From Planctomycetaceae bacterium (GTDB lineage: Bacteria; Planctomycetota; Planctomycetia; Pirellulales; Thermoguttaceae), in assembly GCA_031278315.1 (NCBI GenBank), contig JAITKS010000404.1, positions 1 through 7,119 of the forward strand: a DNA stretch of 7,119 bases. The letters run 5' to 3'. Position numbers and translations under genes: made by a program. Of this stretch, positions 1 through 5,495 are shown piece after piece. Position 1 is the first letter of the stretch, and each line of letters opens with the position of its first letter. The notes below the pieces were generated by a model. That model was not told where the DNA came from and did not search any database. It was given only the letters and a program-made list of their open reading frames with translations.

Positions 1-5
1 AAAAA

Positions 6-30
6 GATGCAGGCGGGACGCCTGCGTTCC
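6..30 (+). repeat. GC-rich hairpin repeat, copy 1
   Basis: GCAGGCG (9-15) and CGCCTGC (19-25) form a perfect 7-bp stem around the 3-base loop GGA, flanked by GAT on the left and GTTCCC on the right. The reverse complement, including flanking bases, recurs at 308-330, and a sequence with the same plan lies at 351-373. GC-rich stems in AT-rich surroundings and repetition suggest a REP-like dispersed intergenic element. No T-run follows, so it is unlikely to be an intrinsic terminator. Confidence 0.7.
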
Positions 31-65
31 CAGCTAAAATATTTTTTAGTAATTAACTTAAATTT

Positions 66-208
66 AAAATCTAAAATTACAAAATCTAAAATTACAAAAT
101 CTGATTTCTCTGATTTCTCTGTGTTCTCTGTGTCCTCTGTGGTTAATAAAAAAATATTCCACTGATATATTACTAAAAAACGAATTTTAAAGTGTAATTG
201 ATATATCT
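66..208 (+). repeat. Composite dispersed intergenic repeat, copy 1
   Basis: The block starts with two perfect tandem copies of the 15-mer AAAATCTAAAATTAC (66-80, 81-95) and a third partial one. Five 9-bp units follow (101-145), drifting from CTGATTTCT to CTGTGTTCT, CTGTGTCCT and CTGTGGTTA. After that come ATTCCACTGATATATTA and an AAAAAACGAA/AAGTGTAAT tail. The same modules in the same order recur at 5275-5456, on the other side of the four-gene cluster, so this is a repeated element and not just low-complexity DNA. No reading frame or transposase is present. Its function is unknown. Confidence 0.65.
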
Positions 209-223
209 GTTTTATATCGTTAC

Positions 224-254
224 TTTACAATCTCAAAAATATGATTAGTATAAT
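224..254 (+). promoter_or_regulatory. Possible sigma-70-like promoter
   Basis: TTTACA at 224-229 and a perfect TATAAT at 249-254 are separated by 19 bases, slightly longer than the usual 16-18. The expected start point near 260-262 falls beside an 18-base inverted repeat (263-280). If real, it would give a leader of about 255 bases before the glycosyltransferase gene. In DNA this AT-rich, TATAAT arises easily by chance, so this is only a candidate. Confidence 0.3.
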
Positions 255-262
255 ATGCGCCG

Positions 263-280
263 TACTTGAAAATTCAAGTA
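263..280. promoter_or_regulatory. Perfect 8-bp inverted repeat, operator-like
   Basis: TACTTGAA and TTCAAGTA are perfect inverted arms separated by AA. A two-base spacer is too tight for a good RNA hairpin but usual for a dimeric regulator's binding site. It lies just downstream of the candidate TATAAT box, where a repressor would block initiation. No regulator gene is in the window, so any link is inference. Confidence 0.35.
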
Positions 281-307
281 AGATTAGTTTAAAAATATTT
301 TAGTCCG

Positions 308-330
308 GAACGCAGGCGTCTCGCCTGCAT
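308..330 (-). repeat. GC-rich hairpin repeat, copy 2 (inverted)
   Basis: GCAGGCG (312-318) and CGCCTGC (322-328) form a perfect 7-bp stem with loop TCT. Read on the minus strand it matches the hairpin at 6-30, including the flanking GGAACG/GCAT bases, with one changed loop base. The two copies thus sit in inverted orientation about 300 bp apart. No T-run follows. Confidence 0.7.
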
Positions 331-350
331 TTGTACAAAAAACGGCTAAA

Positions 351-373
351 GATGCGGTCGAGACGGCCGCGAT
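351..373 (+). repeat. GC-rich hairpin repeat, related third copy
   Basis: GCGGTCG (354-360) and CGGCCGC (364-370) pair over 7 bp with one G-U wobble, around the loop AGA. GAT precedes the left arm and GAT follows the right, and the GATGC start and three-base loop match the hairpin at 6-30 in the same orientation. The stem sequence differs while pairing is kept, which suggests the structure is what is conserved. It is probably a divergent family member. Confidence 0.6.
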
Positions 374-386
374 ACTGATACAATAA

Positions 387-405
387 AATATTTCACTGAA
401 ATATT
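387..405. repeat. 19-bp near-perfect palindrome with degenerate copies elsewhere
   Basis: AATATTTCACTGAAATATT consists of perfect 9-base arms around one central base. Degenerate forms occur inside the two composite repeats, at 153-171 and 5388-5405, where the core TTCCACTGATATATTA is shared. The 387-405 copy is the most symmetrical. It could be a protein-binding site or a decayed module of the composite repeat. Confidence 0.45.
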
Positions 406-426
406 ACAATTTACACAATATATTCA

Positions 427-465
427 ATATTCACACATCATATTCACACATTATATTCACACATT
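427..465 (+). repeat. 13-bp tandem repeat, three units
   Basis: Three consecutive 13-mers, ATATTCACACATC then ATATTCACACATT twice, run without gaps. They are followed by degenerate TTCACATCAATCACATC to about 488. The array ends about 50 bases before the glycosyltransferase start codon. The copies touch each other and lack spacers, so this is a microsatellite-like array and not CRISPR. Confidence 0.7.
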
Positions 466-517
466 AAAAATTCACATCAATCACATCAAAATTTAATGAG
501 TTGTAAGCGGCGGCTTT

Positions 518-1660
518 ATGAAATTGACACGTATTCTTTATTTGGCTGATGATATTTACTCTTCACGCGGCGGTACTGAGCAGCATATACTTTGGCTTTT
601 GCGGAATATTCCTGCGTCCGAATATGAAAAACATTTTATAGTCTTTTCAACATTATGGCATCCGGAAACATTTATTTGCGAACCTGAACCGTTGGTTCTT
701 GGACGAAAATTTGGATTAGGAATAATTTCTTGGTTTCGGCGTTTTATTTTTTTGTTACGATATATTCGGCAGTACAAAATTGAATTGATTCAGGCATTTA
801 GTCCGAAAGGTGAATTTATTGCGGCATTAGCAGCATTATTATCATGGCGTAAAATAACTGTAATCGGGAATCGCCGTGATTGCGGATATGATCGGCAGTT
901 TACATATCGTTGGATATTTTGGCTGGAGAATTTTTTCGGCTTAAAATATATCGCCAATAGTGAGGCTGCACGTCAAGCTGCTTTCATTAATGACAAAACA
1001 TCGCTTGATTCAATTACTGTTATACGTAATCCAATAGCTTTTGATTGGATTCAAGCTGGAATTTCTGAACCGATGTCACGAGATGAATTACATCTGCCCG
1101 ATAATGATAGAAATGGAAAAATTGTCGGTATGGTTGCGACCGTGCGGCCGATTAAAGATTATGCTGCACTTATCAAGGCGGCAAAGATCGTACTTGAAAA
1201 ATTTCCTGATACATGGTTTATTTTTGTTGGTGAAGCAGATGAGAATCACAAGAATGAATTAGTTCAACTTGCGAATCAGCAGCAAGTTTCAGAACGAATA
1301 ATTTGGTACGGCGGGATAGATAATTCACTTAGGATTGTTAAGTTATTTGATGTTGCTGTATTATCGAGTCATTCGGAGAGTTTTTCAAATTCCGTTTTAG
1401 AATATGCGGCAGCGTCGTGTCCGATAGTAATTTCAGATGTTGGAGGTTTACGGGAAATTATTCAAGACGGTCAATCAGGTTTTCTTGTTCCGCCTGAAAA
1501 TCCGGCAGCTATGGGTGAAAAAATTATACTATTACTTGAGGACAACGAACTCGCTCGATTTTTCGGCAAAAATGCAAAAGAATTAACGTTTCAAAATTAC
1601 AACGAACAAAAAATTTTGAAACAATATATTGATTATTATAATGCTGTATTTGTATCGTAA
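518..1660 (+). CDS. GT4-type glycosyltransferase (GT-B fold)
   Basis: Predicted retaining glycosyltransferase moving a sugar from a nucleotide-sugar donor onto a growing glycan or lipid-linked acceptor at the inner face of the cytoplasmic membrane. The 380 residues are normal for a two-domain GT-B enzyme. The N-terminal domain carries a glycine loop (GGTEQH, 18-23) and a basic-hydrophobic stretch at 66-90 that could dock on the membrane. The C-terminal donor domain starts near 200 with VGMVATVRPIKDY, whose R210 and K213 correspond to the phosphate-contacting R/K pair. The E-x7-E signature is at E287 and E295, followed by DVGGLREII. Donor and acceptor cannot be read from sequence. The ATG gives the expected family N-terminus (MKLTRILYLADD), though no Shine-Dalgarno site precedes it. 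It lies 137 bp upstream of ilvA. Family call strong; substrate unknown. Confidence 0.9.
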   Translation: MKLTRILYLADDIYSSRGGTEQHILWLLRNIPASEYEKHFIVFSTLWHPETFICEPEPLVLGRKFGLGIISWFRRFIFLLRYIRQYKIELIQAFSPKGEFIAALAALLSWRKITVIGNRRDCGYDRQFTYRWIFWLENFFGLKYIANSEAARQAAFINDKTSLDSITVIRNPIAFDWIQAGISEPMSRDELHLPDNDRNGKIVGMVATVRPIKDYAALIKAAKIVLEKFPDTWFIFVGEADENHKNELVQLANQQQVSERIIWYGGIDNSLRIVKLFDVAVLSSHSESFSNSVLEYAAASCPIVISDVGGLREIIQDGQSGFLVPPENPAAMGEKIILLLEDNELARFFGKNAKELTFQNYNEQKILKQYIDYYNAVFVS

Positions 1661-1766
1661 TATGAATTTTGGTGATACAAAAGCGTATTCCGTGAAGTTT
1701 ATTTTCCGATATGTAAGCAGGCGGCTCGAACCGAAAATTAAAGTGAGTGCAGTTTAAAATTATTTA

Positions 1767-1799
1767 TTTATTTGATTATTTATTATTTTGATTATTTAT
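1767..1799 (+). repeat. AT-rich 16/17-bp tandem duplication abutting the ilvA start
   Basis: TTATTTGATTATTTAT is followed at once by TTATTTTGATTATTTAT, whose last bases enter the ATG of the ilvA-type gene. The leader therefore has no purine-rich ribosome-binding site. The rest of the 137-bp gap (1661-1797) has no convincing terminator or coding region. The duplication may simply be slippage in AT-rich DNA. Confidence 0.5.
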
Positions 1800-3003
1800 G
1801 TTAACTCTTGAAAAATTTTATGAAGCCAGAGAAGTGTTGCGTGATGTGATATTGGATACTAGTTTGATTTACAGCAAGTCATTTTCGCATCAGACGGGCA
1901 ACAATATATGGTTTAAGTTAGAAAATATGCAGTTGACCGGTGCATACAAGATACGCGGTGCGTTGTACAAAGTATCTAAACTTACGCCGCAGCAGCGTGA
2001 AAAAGGTTTAATTACTGCTTCTGCTGGAAATCATGCGCAAGGTCTTAGTTTTGCGGCGCAGTATTTCAAGGCGAAGGCGGTTATTGTCATGCCGGAAACA
2101 ACGCCGTTGGTCAAGGTTAATAATACTAAATCGTATGGTGTAGAAGTTATTCTTGCGGGTAATATTTATGATGACGCTTATGTTTATGCGTTGAATTTAG
2201 CGAAAGAAAACGGTTATGAATTTGTACACCCATTTAATGATCTTGATATTGCGGCGGGTCAAGGCACGTTGGTATTTGAGATACTTGACAAGTTGCCGGA
2301 CACGTCGATTATTCTTGTTCCTGTCGGCGGCGGCGGTTTGATTGCCGGAGTTGCTGCTCTCGCAAAAATTCTTAAACCGGATATTAAAATAATCGGGGTA
2401 GAACCGTCGGGTGCAGCTTGTGTGAAAATGTCGTTACGTGAAAAGAAGGTAACTTCATTGCAGCATGTAGAGACAATTGCAGATGGTGTAGCGGTACGAA
2501 CTCCGGGTGAAATTGTTTTTCCGTATATTCAAAAATATGTTGATGAAATTATCACAATTGATGACGAAAATTTAGTAGAAGTTTTTCTCGACATGATGGA
2601 AAAACATAAAATGATAGTAGAGAATGCAGGTTTATTGACGGTTGCAGCTTTGCGGTATCTTGATGTTAGCGGTAAAAATATTGTTTCGGTTTTAAGCGGC
2701 GGCAACATGGACGTAATTACGATTTCTTCGTTGGTTCAACATGGATTACGGCGGCGAGGACGGATTTTTACTTTTAGCGTGCGGTTACCGGACAGACCAG
2801 GTGAATTACATAAAATCGCAGGAATTATTGCAAAAGAACGCGGGAATATAATTGAGTTGCAGCATAATCAATTTGTTGATGTGAATCGTAACAGCGACAA
2901 AGGTACGGAACTAGTCGTCACGTTGGAAGCTTTCGGACATGAGCATAAAAATTCAATTATGATGTCGTTATCGCAAGAAGGTTACACGGTCAATTTAGTA
3001 TAA
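1798..3003 (+). CDS. ilvA: Threonine ammonia-lyase with C-terminal ACT domain
   Basis: PLP-dependent cytoplasmic enzyme deaminating L-threonine to 2-oxobutanoate and ammonia, the first committed step towards isoleucine; related enzymes also act on serine. The fold-type II catalytic domain spans about 1-315. TGAYKIRGA holds the PLP lysine (K51), SAGNHAQG (75-82) is the substrate loop, GGGG (177-180) the phosphate-binding loop, and SGGN (300-303) the usual C-terminal active-site motif. An ACT domain at about 323-401 starts with FTFSVRLPDRPGELHKIA, suggesting allosteric control by an amino acid. The 401-residue length with a single ACT domain fits the short form found in many bacteria, not the longer E. 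coli biosynthetic IlvA. There is no Shine-Dalgarno site. It ends 9 bp before the deacetylase gene, implying co-transcription, yet a pathway link to its glycan neighbours is not evident. A catabolic role (tdcB-like) is possible. Confidence 0.93.
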   Translation: MLTLEKFYEAREVLRDVILDTSLIYSKSFSHQTGNNIWFKLENMQLTGAYKIRGALYKVSKLTPQQREKGLITASAGNHAQGLSFAAQYFKAKAVIVMPETTPLVKVNNTKSYGVEVILAGNIYDDAYVYALNLAKENGYEFVHPFNDLDIAAGQGTLVFEILDKLPDTSIILVPVGGGGLIAGVAALAKILKPDIKIIGVEPSGAACVKMSLREKKVTSLQHVETIADGVAVRTPGEIVFPYIQKYVDEIITIDDENLVEVFLDMMEKHKMIVENAGLLTVAALRYLDVSGKNIVSVLSGGNMDVITISSLVQHGLRRRGRIFTFSVRLPDRPGELHKIAGIIAKERGNIIELQHNQFVDVNRNSDKGTELVVTLEAFGHEHKNSIMMSLSQEGYTVNLV

Positions 3004-3012
3004 CTCGATGCA

Positions 3013-4023
3013 ATGAATTGGAAACAGATAATACTTTGTGTTACGGAAACTGCCGGATTAAATCGTTTAGCCGGATATTGGACGCAGCACCGATTACTAG
3101 GACTTTGTTATCATAGTGTTGTTTCTGATAATGTTCCAAAAAATGACGCACGGACAAGAATTGCAGTTACTGTTTCGCAATTTGACGAACAGCTGCGTGA
3201 GTTACAGAAACATTGGAATCCGGTGTCTTTGAAACAAATTCGGGATGCGGTTGAAAATAATATTCCGTTACCGAATCGGGCGGTTCATATTTCTTTTGAT
3301 GACGGTTACAGAAACAATTTAACTTTTGCTGCACCATTGTTAGCTCGATACAATATTCCAGCAACAATTTTCGTTACAACAAATCTGATTTCAACTCGTT
3401 ATCAAATGATATGGGCGTTAGAATTTCATGAGAGGCTTACTGCTTTACCAGATTCAGAATTTGAAATCGGCGGACAAACATTTTTATTACCGCCGCCGGA
3501 ATCGTCCAATCGTTCAGAAATAGCTCTCGAATTGTTAAACTGTGTAAAACGTCTCGGCGTGCAAGAACAAGATTTTTTGTTACAAAAATTACGGAATCGT
3601 GTAGAAATTGATTTCGTGCCGTATTGGAAACAGGAATTGTATGAATTTCTAAATTGGGATGAAATTCGTTTATTACGAGATCAAGGAATAGAAATCGGTT
3701 CGCATTCGCTTTCGCATCCAGTTTTGGCGTCTCTTGATCAAACCGAGTTGAATTGTCAATTGTATGAATCTAAAAAATGTATTGAAAGAGAACTAGAAAC
3801 AGAATGTGATGTTTTGGCGTATCCGTTTGGATCGGCGGATGATTTTTCTGATACAGTTGTTGATACGGCTAGACAGGTTGGATTTCGTTTAGCTTTTACA
3901 TTGCAGGATTGCCGTAATTCGAATAAGTTAGACGCAATGCGGATTCACAGGATTTGTATTAATCGCGAACATTCGATTAATTCGTTTCGTGCTTTAATTT
4001 CAGGTCTGCGGAATATTTTTTAA
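3013..4023 (+). CDS. NodB-type polysaccharide deacetylase
   Basis: Predicted metal-dependent carbohydrate esterase-4-type enzyme removing N- or O-acetyl groups from a glycan. The NodB domain shows motif 1 ISFDDGY with D96 (catalytic base) and D97 (metal ligand), motif 2 GSHSLSHP with metal ligands H231 and H235, and YPFG at 270-273. An LCYHSV segment (31-36) precedes the core, as in many polysaccharide-locus deacetylases. D97 and H231 are about 134 residues apart, well above the roughly 50 of compact NodB domains, because of an insert at about 125-215. No signal peptide is evident: the N-terminus is only mildly hydrophobic, so the enzyme may act in the cytoplasm on a lipid-linked intermediate, or location is misjudged. 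An earlier ATG at 3008 runs straight into a stop, so 3013 is the start. No Shine-Dalgarno site. Substrate unknown. Confidence 0.9.
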   Translation: MNWKQIILCVTETAGLNRLAGYWTQHRLLGLCYHSVVSDNVPKNDARTRIAVTVSQFDEQLRELQKHWNPVSLKQIRDAVENNIPLPNRAVHISFDDGYRNNLTFAAPLLARYNIPATIFVTTNLISTRYQMIWALEFHERLTALPDSEFEIGGQTFLLPPPESSNRSEIALELLNCVKRLGVQEQDFLLQKLRNRVEIDFVPYWKQELYEFLNWDEIRLLRDQGIEIGSHSLSHPVLASLDQTELNCQLYESKKCIERELETECDVLAYPFGSADDFSDTVVDTARQVGFRLAFTLQDCRNSNKLDAMRIHRICINREHSINSFRALISGLRNIF

Positions 4024-4114
4024 ATTACTCTTACTGGAACTTTCGGTTCAAACAAAAAAATTAAAGTGAGAGGAATATTTTACCAAAAAAAATAAAAATA
4101 ATAATTACAAGTTT

Positions 4115-5194
4115 ATGAGTCTTGAAATACAAAAATTAATATCTCTTGATGAATTTAGCAGTATTCGAGAGGAATGGAATTCGTTGATCGATAGGAGTAT
4201 TTATCCTAATGTGTTTTTTCGTGCGGAGTGGCTGCTTGCGTGGTGGAAACATTTTGGGAGTACGCTTGGTACGTTTTGTGTGTTGTTGGTTCGTGACGGT
4301 AATAATTTGATAGGCGGATTACCGTTGTTTCGCGAGCGTAATGGGACGTTAAAATTTCTTGGTTTTGACGGTGTAACTTGTCCGGAGTATTTAGGTCTTG
4401 TTGTTGAAGAGGATCAAGTGAATCTTGTTGTTCAGGAGCTGGTGAATTTTCTTATGTCTTGGAGCAGCTGGACGCAATTTTATTTTGAGGATTATGCAAT
4501 TGAAGATTTGGGGACATTGCGGTTTGTTGAAATAATGAAGCGGCAATTTTCTTTTTGGGAGCGGGCAGGGGAGGGGCGTTATTATATTCCGCTGCCGGAT
4601 TCGTATGAAAAATATTTGATGTCAAGAGGACAGAATAATCGTTACAAAAAACGTAAAGAGTTAAAAAAAGCAATTGAAAGATATCATGCACGGCTTGTTG
4701 AACCGGAATTTTCAGAAATAAATAAGTGGTTTCCTGAATTACAGCGTCTTGGGATTGCGGCACTAGAACATAAAACTTTACCGCCGATGGCTCGTGAAAA
4801 TTTCTCAGCGTTAATTTATGATTTGATTGTAGAGCTTCTTCCGCATAGAGAGTTCCGTATTTTCATGCTTTATTACGGTGATATTCCGGCAGCTTTCAAG
4901 TTAGGTTTCATTTATGCAGGAAAATTTTATGATTACTTGACAGGATTCGATCCGAATCTAGCGGGAAGGGCGGGAAATATTGTTATTCATTTTATTTTAA
5001 TGAAATTAATTGAAGAAGGAATTAACGAATTTGATTTCTTACGCGGACTTGAAGACTACAAAACTCATTGGACTGAATATATGCGTCATACACAAACAAT
5101 AATTTTTTTCCGCCGACGCGGACTTGCGTATTATCGAATAAAATTCATTGAAAATATCATACGTCCAATTTGGAGAAAGCTCAAAAAAAAGTAA
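4115..5194 (+). CDS. FemAB/CelD-like GNAT acyltransferase
   Basis: Predicted member of the double-GNAT-fold group containing FemAB, BioF2-like and CelD-like proteins (Acetyltransf_6 type), often found in exopolysaccharide and cell-envelope loci. The 359 residues suit two tandem GNAT-like halves. The first half has FFRAEWLLAWWKHFG (34-48) and GGLPLFRERNGTLKFLG (67-83), both typical. The second has FRIFMLYYGDIPAAFKLGF (247-265) and the diagnostic FDFLRGLEDYKTHWT (306-320). The tail from 333 is very basic (FFRRRG ... WRKLKKK) and could bind membrane or polyanion. Known relatives transfer acyl groups from acyl-CoA or amino acids from aminoacyl-tRNA; which applies cannot be told. It lies 91 bp after the deacetylase and is the last gene on this strand. 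The leader is AT-rich; an AGAGGA at 4069-4074 is about 40 bases too far upstream to serve the ATG. Confidence 0.85.
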   Translation: MSLEIQKLISLDEFSSIREEWNSLIDRSIYPNVFFRAEWLLAWWKHFGSTLGTFCVLLVRDGNNLIGGLPLFRERNGTLKFLGFDGVTCPEYLGLVVEEDQVNLVVQELVNFLMSWSSWTQFYFEDYAIEDLGTLRFVEIMKRQFSFWERAGEGRYYIPLPDSYEKYLMSRGQNNRYKKRKELKKAIERYHARLVEPEFSEINKWFPELQRLGIAALEHKTLPPMARENFSALIYDLIVELLPHREFRIFMLYYGDIPAAFKLGFIYAGKFYDYLTGFDPNLAGRAGNIVIHFILMKLIEEGINEFDFLRGLEDYKTHWTEYMRHTQTIIFFRRRGLAYYRIKFIENIIRPIWRKLKKK

Positions 5195-5251
5195 TATTTC
5201 AATAGAATTTTTGTAATATATCAGTTGTTTTGTTCGGAAAAATAAGGTGAA

Positions 5252-5358
5252 AAAATAAGGTTAGTTTAAAAATAAAAATCTAAAATTATAAAATCATATT
5301 TCTCTGTGTTCTCTGTGTCCTCTGTGGTAAATAAAACAAAATAAGGTTAGTTTAAAAA
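5252..5358 (+). repeat. Pair of 21-bp perfect direct repeats
   Basis: An identical 21-base sequence containing AAGGTTAGTTTAAAAA lies at 5252-5272 and 5338-5358, starts 86 bp apart. It brackets the 9-bp-period CTCTGTG module of the second composite repeat. A partial copy, ATTAGTTTAAAAA, occurs in the left spacer at 283-295. This could mark an internal duplication or the ends of an inserted module. Confidence 0.6.
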
Positions 5359-5456
5359 GTCATAAACCACAAAAAAGTTAAAAACAAAAATTCCACTGAT
5401 ATATTAAAAAAAAATAAAAAACGAAAACCGAATTGTCAAGTGTGATGAGTATATAT
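5275..5456 (+). repeat. Composite dispersed intergenic repeat, copy 2
   Basis: It has the same module order as 66-208: one AAAATCTAAAATTAT unit plus a partial one (5275-5295), the 9-bp-period run CTGTGTTCT, CTGTGTCCT, CTGTGGTAA (5304-5330), then TTCCACTGATATATTA (5391-5406), AAAAAACGAA and a diverged AAGTGTGAT...ATATAT tail. It differs by losing some tandem units and gaining about 55 bases before the ATTCCACTG module. The 5195-5493 spacer holds this repeat, the 21-bp direct repeats and a weak hairpin, and no gene. Confidence 0.65.
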
Positions 5457-5470
5457 TTATAATCTTATTG

Positions 5471-5495
5471 ACAAACGCTATTTCGCTTGTTTTTT
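5471..5495 (+). terminator. Possible terminator between the convergent genes
   Basis: ACAAACG (5471-5477) and CGCTTGT (5484-5490) pair over 7 bp with one A-C mismatch around a 6-base loop, followed by T5490-T5495. On the plus strand this looks like a weak intrinsic terminator for the cluster ending at 5194, about 275 bases upstream. On the minus strand the hairpin lies right after the immunity-gene stop but lacks a T-run. The stem is short and AT-rich, so confidence is low. Confidence 0.35.

Larger units (their letters stand above)
1..517. other. Gene-free, repeat-rich spacer upstream of the glycosyltransferase
   Basis: I see no credible coding region here on either strand. The stretch is very AT-rich apart from three short GC-rich hairpins. 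From left to right it holds a GC hairpin, a composite repeat with 15-bp and 9-bp internal periods, a possible promoter with a palindrome, an inverted copy of the first hairpin, a related third hairpin, an AT-rich palindrome and a 13-bp tandem array. Each is listed separately. Such packing is typical of a spacer colonised by dispersed non-coding repeats. Confidence 0.75.

Noticed and set aside
6..330. Insertion sequence bounded by the inverted hairpin pair
   Set aside because: The roughly 280 bp between the hairpins has no transposase or any other reading frame and no target-site duplication; a third, non-inverted copy lies nearby, so dispersed hairpin repeats explain it better.
427..488. CRISPR-like array
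   Set aside because: The 13-bp units touch each other with no spacers, and no cas gene is present.
556..777. 73-residue minus-strand open frame inside the glycosyltransferase
   Set aside because: It is fully covered by a well-supported glycosyltransferase frame and has no domain signal.
4031..4060. Terminator after the deacetylase (GAAC/GTTC arms then an A-run)
   Set aside because: The stem has only four pairs and is followed by A, not T, on the coding strand.
4452..4763. 103-residue minus-strand open frame inside the acyltransferase
   Set aside because: It overlaps a gene with strong family motifs; the product is low complexity and unconvincing.
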